Shown here in pieces: positions 59,082 to 64,000 of a DNA stretch of 64,000 bases. Origin of the DNA: Syntrophobacterales bacterium Delta_02 (GTDB taxonomy: Bacteria > Desulfobacterota > Syntrophorhabdia > Syntrophorhabdales > Syntrophorhabdaceae); assembly GCA_001603955.1 (NCBI GenBank), contig LVAA01000079.1, forward strand, positions 1 through 64,000, given 5' to 3'. A program made the translations under genes and the position numbers. Positions within the stretch are counted from its first letter, which is position 1; every line of letters begins with the position of its first letter. The notes under the pieces are model-generated. The model searched no databases. It was not told where the DNA came from and saw only the letters and a program-made list of their open reading frames with translations.

Positions 59082-60045
59082 CTGGCTGGGCGACATGGTG
59101 ATGGCCGTTCCCTTCCTCCATGCCCTCCGGCGGCACTCGCGGGACGAGGTATGGGCCATGGGGAAGGAAAGTGCCATCCATCTGTACAACGGGCTTGGCC
59201 TCTTCGACCGTTTCGTTCCCATCAGCGGGAAGGGGCTCGGCCTCTTCTTCGAAACGACGAACAGGCTCAACAGGGTGGGCTTCACCCGGGCCGTCGCCCT
59301 GCCCCATTCCTTCAGGTCGACCCTCTTCTTCTTCAACCTGAGGGTGCGCGACGTCATAGGATACGCAAGGAACAGGAGGGGCTTCATGCTGAACGTGAAG
59401 GTCCCCGAGGCAAAGGAGCTTCAATCCACCGTCGAGCACTACCTCAGGATCGCGGACACGCTCGGGGTGCCGCGGACCATCGACGCACCCGTCCTTGCCG
59501 TGTCGGCCGACGAGGAGAAGAAGTTCGACGAGGAGTTCTCGGACATGACGAGGCCTTACGGCGTCATGATAGTGGGCGCCCAGTACGGCCCTTCGAAATG
59601 CTGGCCTGCCGCCTATTTTTCCGAGCTTGCCGACGAGATCATCGAAAGGTACGACATGAACGTCTACATGCTTCCCGGCGTGAACGAGAATGACCTCGCC
59701 CGCAGGGTCCATGAAGGGATACGCGCCGGGGACCGCGCCGGGATCAGGTCCATGAACATACGGGACATGAAGGTGTGCCTGTCACGGGCCGCCTTCGTCG
59801 TCAGCAACGACACCGGCCCGCGTCACATCTCCGCGGCGCTGTCCGTCCCGACCGTTGTCCTTGCCGGGCCCATGGATGAACGCTATACCGCCTACCCGGG
59901 CGGACATACCCGCGTGGTCTCGAAGGACATGGCCTGCCGCCCCTGCAACAAGAAGAAATGCGACGGGAACCATGAGTGCATGACGGGAATAAAGCCGGCT
60001 GAGATCGCTGAAATAGTGGGGGATATCCTTGAAAAAAGAGTCTGA
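59050..60045 (+). CDS. waaF: Lipopolysaccharide heptosyltransferase II-like (GT9)
   Basis: TIVYLPNWLGDMVMAVPFLHALRR; SNDTGPRHISAALSVPTVVLAGPMDERYTAY. Confidence 0.9.
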   Translation: MTGKTIVYLPNWLGDMVMAVPFLHALRRHSRDEVWAMGKESAIHLYNGLGLFDRFVPISGKGLGLFFETTNRLNRVGFTRAVALPHSFRSTLFFFNLRVRDVIGYARNRRGFMLNVKVPEAKELQSTVEHYLRIADTLGVPRTIDAPVLAVSADEEKKFDEEFSDMTRPYGVMIVGAQYGPSKCWPAAYFSELADEIIERYDMNVYMLPGVNENDLARRVHEGIRAGDRAGIRSMNIRDMKVCLSRAAFVVSNDTGPRHISAALSVPTVVLAGPMDERYTAYPGGHTRVVSKDMACRPCNKKKCDGNHECMTGIKPAEIAEIVGDILEKRV

Positions 60046-61075
60046 GGACAGGCTGAAGAAACCGGGGAGGAAGGCGAAGGAACGGGACGGGGCGGGACTT
60101 ATTCGCTTTCTCGACCGTTTTCGCGGCAAGAAGATATGTGTCGTGGGCGACATCATAGCGGACGTGTTCATCCTGGGGAAACCCTACCGCCTCTCGAGGG
60201 AGGCCCCCGTGGTCGTGGTCAAGTACGAGGAGTCGAAGATCTATCCCGGCAGCGCCGGCAATACCATCAACAACCTTGCCGCCCTCGGGGCGACGGTCTA
60301 TCCCGTCGGCTTCGTGGGAAGCGATTCCATGGGCGGCAAGCTGATGGATTTCTTTTCCCTGAGGAAGAACATCGACACGGCGGGCATCATCCGCGTGAGC
60401 GGCGACACGGTGACAAAGACACGGATCCTCGCCGGCGACACCCACGTCTCGAAACAGCAGGTCATCCGCATAGACAAGGATGAAGGAGGCAGGCGCACCG
60501 CGAAGGAGAAGGATATCCTCATGGAAAGGATCGCGGCGATCTGCCCCCACGTGGACGCGGTGATCGTCTCCGACTACGGGCACGGCGCCGTCAGCGGCAA
60601 GGTGATCGAATACATGAAGATCCTCGCCAACGACAAGATCGTCGTCGGCGATTCACGCTACGGCCTGAAGAAGTACTCGGGGTTCACCATGATCACCCCC
60701 AACGAGTCCGAGGCATATGCCCTCGCGGGCCTCAAGGAGAACGAACCGATAGAGGACGCGGGAGGCAAGGTCCTTTCCGGCATGCACCTCTCGGCTCTTC
60801 TTGTCACCCGCGGCAACCGGGGCATGACGCTCTTTCTCAAGGACGGAAAGGTCCATCACATCCCCATATCCGGCAAGGATGACGTAACGGACGTTACAGG
60901 GGCCGGGGACACGGTCTGTGCGGCGGTGGCGCTCTCTCTCGCGAGCGGGGCGGGCTTCCTCGATGCCTCCCGGATCGCGAACTACGCCGCGGGGATCGTC
61001 GTCATGAAACGGGGAACGGCGACGGTGACCGTGGCGGAACTAAAGAAGTCGATAGATAACGGGGGAAAGATCTAG
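60029..61075 (+). CDS. rfaE1: D-glycero-beta-D-manno-heptose-7-phosphate kinase (RfaE domain I)
   Basis: ICVVGDIIADVFILGKPYRLSREAPVVVVKYEESKIYPGSAGNTINNLAALGATVYPVGFVG; DVTGAGDTVCAAVALSLASG. Confidence 0.95.
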   Translation: MKKESEDRLKKPGRKAKERDGAGLIRFLDRFRGKKICVVGDIIADVFILGKPYRLSREAPVVVVKYEESKIYPGSAGNTINNLAALGATVYPVGFVGSDSMGGKLMDFFSLRKNIDTAGIIRVSGDTVTKTRILAGDTHVSKQQVIRIDKDEGGRRTAKEKDILMERIAAICPHVDAVIVSDYGHGAVSGKVIEYMKILANDKIVVGDSRYGLKKYSGFTMITPNESEAYALAGLKENEPIEDAGGKVLSGMHLSALLVTRGNRGMTLFLKDGKVHHIPISGKDDVTDVTGAGDTVCAAVALSLASGAGFLDASRIANYAAGIVVMKRGTATVTVAELKKSIDNGGKI

Positions 61076-61112
61076 AGACGGTCTCAGGTTTCAGGTTCAA
61101 AAGTTCAATGGC
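61073..61112 (+). repeat. Stop-adjacent heptad repeat (AGGTTTC family)
   Basis: TAGAGACGGTCTCAGGTTTCAGGTTCAAAAGTTC. Confidence 0.6.
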
Positions 61113-61133
61113 TCAGGAGGGGATGGTCGTTCG

Positions 61134-61616
61134 ATGGGAAAGATAGTCAAGAGTCTGGATGATCTCAAAGGCATCGTCGAGAAGGAGAAGGCGACGGGGA
61201 AGAGGGTTGTGTTCGGGAACGGGTGCTTCGACATCGTCCATGTGGGGCATGTGCGGTATCTTCGGGGAGCGAAGGAACTGGGGGACGTTCTCGTCGTCGC
61301 CGTCAATGACGACGGCTCCGTCACCGGTCTCGGAAAGCGCAAGGAGGTCGTGACGCCGGCGGCCGAACGGGCGGAGATCATATCGGCCCTCGACTGCGTC
61401 GATTACGTCATCCTCTTCGGCGACCCCACCGTGGAGAACCTCCTCGCCACCCTCAAACCACACATACACGCCAAGGGAACGGACTACACCGAGGAGAACG
61501 TGCCCGAGCGCGATATCGTCCTCTCCTACGGAGGAAAGGTCGCCATAGTCGGCGACCCCAAGGACCATTCCACGCGGGACATCATCAAAACGATAAAGAA
61601 CCTCAAAGAAAAATAG
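61134..61616 (+). CDS. rfaE2: D-glycero-beta-D-manno-heptose 1-phosphate adenylyltransferase (RfaE domain II)
   Basis: VVFGNGCFDIVHVGHVRYLRGAKELGDVLVVAVNDDGSVTGLGK. Confidence 0.95.
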   Translation: MGKIVKSLDDLKGIVEKEKATGKRVVFGNGCFDIVHVGHVRYLRGAKELGDVLVVAVNDDGSVTGLGKRKEVVTPAAERAEIISALDCVDYVILFGDPTVENLLATLKPHIHAKGTDYTEENVPERDIVLSYGGKVAIVGDPKDHSTRDIIKTIKNLKEK

Positions 61617-61800
61617 GGAGAAGGGTCCTGATAGTACCCAATAGGACCTATAGGAAAGATAAGACCTATAGGTCCAGGACCAAATAGAACTTATAAGGCC
61701 CATAAGACCTATTGGTCCCATCTGTCCTATAAGTCCGATATGTCCTATTGGTCCTATTACTCCTATAGGTCCTATCTCCCCCTCTTCTTCTTATTTGATT
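61616..61800. repeat. Composite inverted-repeat element, copy C (degenerate, lacks the copy A/B core)
   Basis: AATAGGACCTATAGGAAAGATAAGACCTATAGGTCC...GGACCAAATAGAACTTATAAGGCCCATAAGACCTATTGGTCCCATCTGTCCTATAAGTCC...GTCCTATTGGTCCTATTACTCCTATAGGTCCTATC. Confidence 0.8.
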
Positions 61801-61839
61801 TCAAACACTTTTTAGTGTATTTTTACACCATCGGACCAC

Positions 61840-62637
61840 ATGGGAATGGAAAGAGAACGCGAGACGAGACCACCGCTGTCGGTGTACATGATCACCTTCA
61901 ACAACAGGGCCACCATCGCACGGGCGCTCGAGAGCGTCGCCGGATGGGCGGACGAGGTCATCGTCGTCGATTCCCACAGCCCCGACGGCACGGCGGACAT
62001 TGCCCTTACGTACACGCACCAGGTCTTTCACCTTGACACGACGGACCTCAGGGAGAAATACCAGCACGCCCAGGACCGGTGCAGGAACCGCTGGGTCCTC
62101 TTCATCGATGCCGATGAGTGGCTCACGGAGGGCTTCAGAAAAGAGGTGGAGGCCATACTCACCTCCAGTTCCGCAAGCGACGGGTACATCGCGGACCGGC
62201 GCAACATCTACCTGGGGCGGGAGATAAGACACGGGGGCTGGTACCCGGACCGGGAGATACGCCTCTACAGGAAAGACCGGGGCGGCTGGGAGGGCGGCAT
62301 ACACGCGAAGGTGCACGTGGAAGGAAAGGTGGAGCATATGAGGAACCATTACCTCCACACGCCCTACGCGGACTCGGCCCACCAGCTCCGGACCATCGAC
62401 CGCTATTCCGAGGCCTATGCCCGGGACCTTTTCACTGCGGGCCGCAGCTTTCACCTGGCAAACATGCTGCTCCGTCCCGTCTGGCGCTTCTTCAGGGATT
62501 ACATCTTCAAAATGGGTTTCCTCGACGGCGTGCCCGGCGTCATCATCATGGCATCGACCATGTACTACGTCTTCATGAAGCACGCGAGATTGTGGGAGAT
62601 GGAGAGAAACGAGGGAGGGAAGAAAGGTGTTCGATAA
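61840..62637 (+). CDS. Glycosyltransferase family 2 (WaaE/KdtX-like)
   Basis: LSVYMITFNNRATIARALESVAGWADEVIVVDSHSPDGTADIA; RWVLFIDADEWLTEGFRKEV. Confidence 0.92.
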   Translation: MGMERERETRPPLSVYMITFNNRATIARALESVAGWADEVIVVDSHSPDGTADIALTYTHQVFHLDTTDLREKYQHAQDRCRNRWVLFIDADEWLTEGFRKEVEAILTSSSASDGYIADRRNIYLGREIRHGGWYPDREIRLYRKDRGGWEGGIHAKVHVEGKVEHMRNHYLHTPYADSAHQLRTIDRYSEAYARDLFTAGRSFHLANMLLRPVWRFFRDYIFKMGFLDGVPGVIIMASTMYYVFMKHARLWEMERNEGGKKGVR

Positions 62638-63604
62638 CAAGGAGGTCCTTGTCACCGGAGGGCTCGGCTTCATTGGCAGCAACCTCTGCATAGAGCTCGT
62701 GAAGCTCGGCGCGCGGGTCACCATCATCGATAACATGCTCCCGCGCCAGGGCGGCAACCTCTTCAACATACGCGACATAGCCGGCAGGGTGACGGTCAAC
62801 GTCTCCGATGTCCGCAATCAGCTCTCCATGAACCACCTCGTCAAGGGGAAGGACTATATCTTCCACCTCGCAGGCCAGGTCAATCACGTGGACAGCATGA
62901 AGAACCCCCTGCAGGACCTGGAGATCAACTGCGTGGGGACTCTCGTCCTCCTCGAGGCCCTGCGCCACCACAACAGGGACGCCCGGGTCATCTTCGCCGG
63001 GACGCGGGGCGAGTACGGGTCGAGCGTGACACTGCCCGTGGACGAAGACCACCCGACGAATCCCAAGGGTATCTACGCCGTGACGAACCTGACGGCGGAG
63101 AAGATGGTCCTCGTCTATGACGACGTTTACAGGATAAAGGGTGCGTGCCTGCGTATCACCAACACCTACGGGCCGCGCCACCAGATGGCCCACGACGAGT
63201 ACGGGGTCTTCAACTGGTTCATCCGCAAGGCCCTGGACGACGAGGAGATACCCGTCTTCGGTGACGGCAGGATACTCCGGGATTTCCTCTACGTCGAAGA
63301 CCTCGTGGACTCGATGCTCAAGGTGGCCGCCACGGACGAGGCCTACGGGAAGGTCTTCAACGTGGGCACGGGCGTCCCCGTCAGCTTCTTCGACCTTGCC
63401 GGGAAGATCGTCGCCATCGCCGGGACGGGGAAAACGAAGTTCACGGAGTTCACCCAGGAGCGCAAGGAGGTGGAACCCGGCGATTATTACGCCGACATAA
63501 CGCGCATCACGGGGACGACGGGCTGGCGGCCGGCGACATCCCTCGATGACGGGATAGCCCGGACCATCGAGTTCTACCGGAAACACAGGAAGGAATACTG
63601 GTAA
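62627..63604 (+). CDS. NAD-dependent epimerase/dehydratase (extended SDR)
   Basis: VLVTGGLGFIGSNLCIELVKLGARVTIIDNM; YAVTNLTAEKMVLVYDDVYRIKGACLRITNTYGPRHQM (note YxxxN variant of YxxxK); FNVGTG. Confidence 0.92.
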   Translation: MFDNKEVLVTGGLGFIGSNLCIELVKLGARVTIIDNMLPRQGGNLFNIRDIAGRVTVNVSDVRNQLSMNHLVKGKDYIFHLAGQVNHVDSMKNPLQDLEINCVGTLVLLEALRHHNRDARVIFAGTRGEYGSSVTLPVDEDHPTNPKGIYAVTNLTAEKMVLVYDDVYRIKGACLRITNTYGPRHQMAHDEYGVFNWFIRKALDDEEIPVFGDGRILRDFLYVEDLVDSMLKVAATDEAYGKVFNVGTGVPVSFFDLAGKIVAIAGTGKTKFTEFTQERKEVEPGDYYADITRITGTTGWRPATSLDDGIARTIEFYRKHRKEYW

Positions 63605-63645
63605 CCCTTGAGGAATACCACGACTGAAAAGGACGGTGCAGTTCA

Positions 63646-64000
63646 GTGAACGTGAGAATATTCGATATAGAGAAAGACCATGCCGCGATCAAGGCAGAAC
63701 TCGTGAGAACATTCGAGAAGGTACTCTCCTCCGGGGAATACATCCTCGGCAAAGAGGTCAGGTCCTTTGAAGAGGCCTTCGCCGCCTACGTGGGCACGAG
63801 GTATGCCGTCGGTGTCGCGAGCGGTACCGACGCGATCAAGATAGGCGGGCTTGCCCTCGGCCTTAAGGAGGGAGACAAGTTCGTCACCACGCCTAACACG
63901 TACATCGCCACGGCGATGGCCCTCTCCGAGGCCGGCCTCGTTCCCCGCTTCTGCGACATCGAGGAAGACTCCTACAACATGGACCCCGCCGCGCTCGAAG
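63646..64000 (+). CDS. DegT/DnrJ/EryC1/StrS aminotransferase, 5' part (truncated by window edge)
   Basis: GTG start; SGEYILGKEVRSFEEAFAAYVGTRYAVGVASGTDAIKIGGLALGLKEGDKFVTTPNTYIATAMALSEAGLVPRFCDIEEDSYNMDPAALE. Confidence 0.92.
   Translation, partial: MNVRIFDIEKDHAAIKAELVRTFEKVLSSGEYILGKEVRSFEEAFAAYVGTRYAVGVASGTDAIKIGGLALGLKEGDKFVTTPNTYIATAMALSEAGLVPRFCDIEEDSYNMDPAALE

Overview
This is a 64 kb, GC-rich, gene-dense chromosomal window. The gene content is consistent with a deltaproteobacterial / Desulfobacterota-type Gram-negative; that taxonomic guess is inference. I see no phage, transposase, CRISPR array or rRNA. Main blocks: hisF; a Cache-type MCP; a cupin / gamma-carbonic-anhydrase / DsbC-like group; a polar amino-acid ABC transporter; IscU and YjbQ; tRNA-Gly and tRNA-Cys; a Crp/Fnr regulator with a TRAP transporter; a ~14 kb compatible-solute island (MPG/GPG phosphatase, two GT81-type synthases, DUF5752, TreT, TreZ, TreY, two GlgC-like proteins, an MscS-like protein); two nitroreductases; a multi-PAS hybrid kinase; a murein-peptide recycling pair; a YihY protein fused to a cNMP-binding domain; xseA-thiC-thiD; a ZraPSR-like envelope-stress system with a good sigma-54 promoter; an Mla-type lipid transporter; trpS; and an LPS heptose/glycan cluster running off the right edge. 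The most unusual signal lies outside the genes. Several families of intergenic elements share one layout: degenerate short-period arms (7, 9-10 or 10 bp) arranged as inverted repeats around a core, often starting within a few nt of a stop codon. The best is a ~250 bp element with 10-bp-phased GGACCTATA arms and G-rich/C-rich outer arms, present in two clear copies and one degenerate copy. A second signal is a near-identical 16-bp palindrome (TGTAAAATAGSYTACA) upstream of both the crp-TRAP operon and the gpgS-led osmolyte operon.
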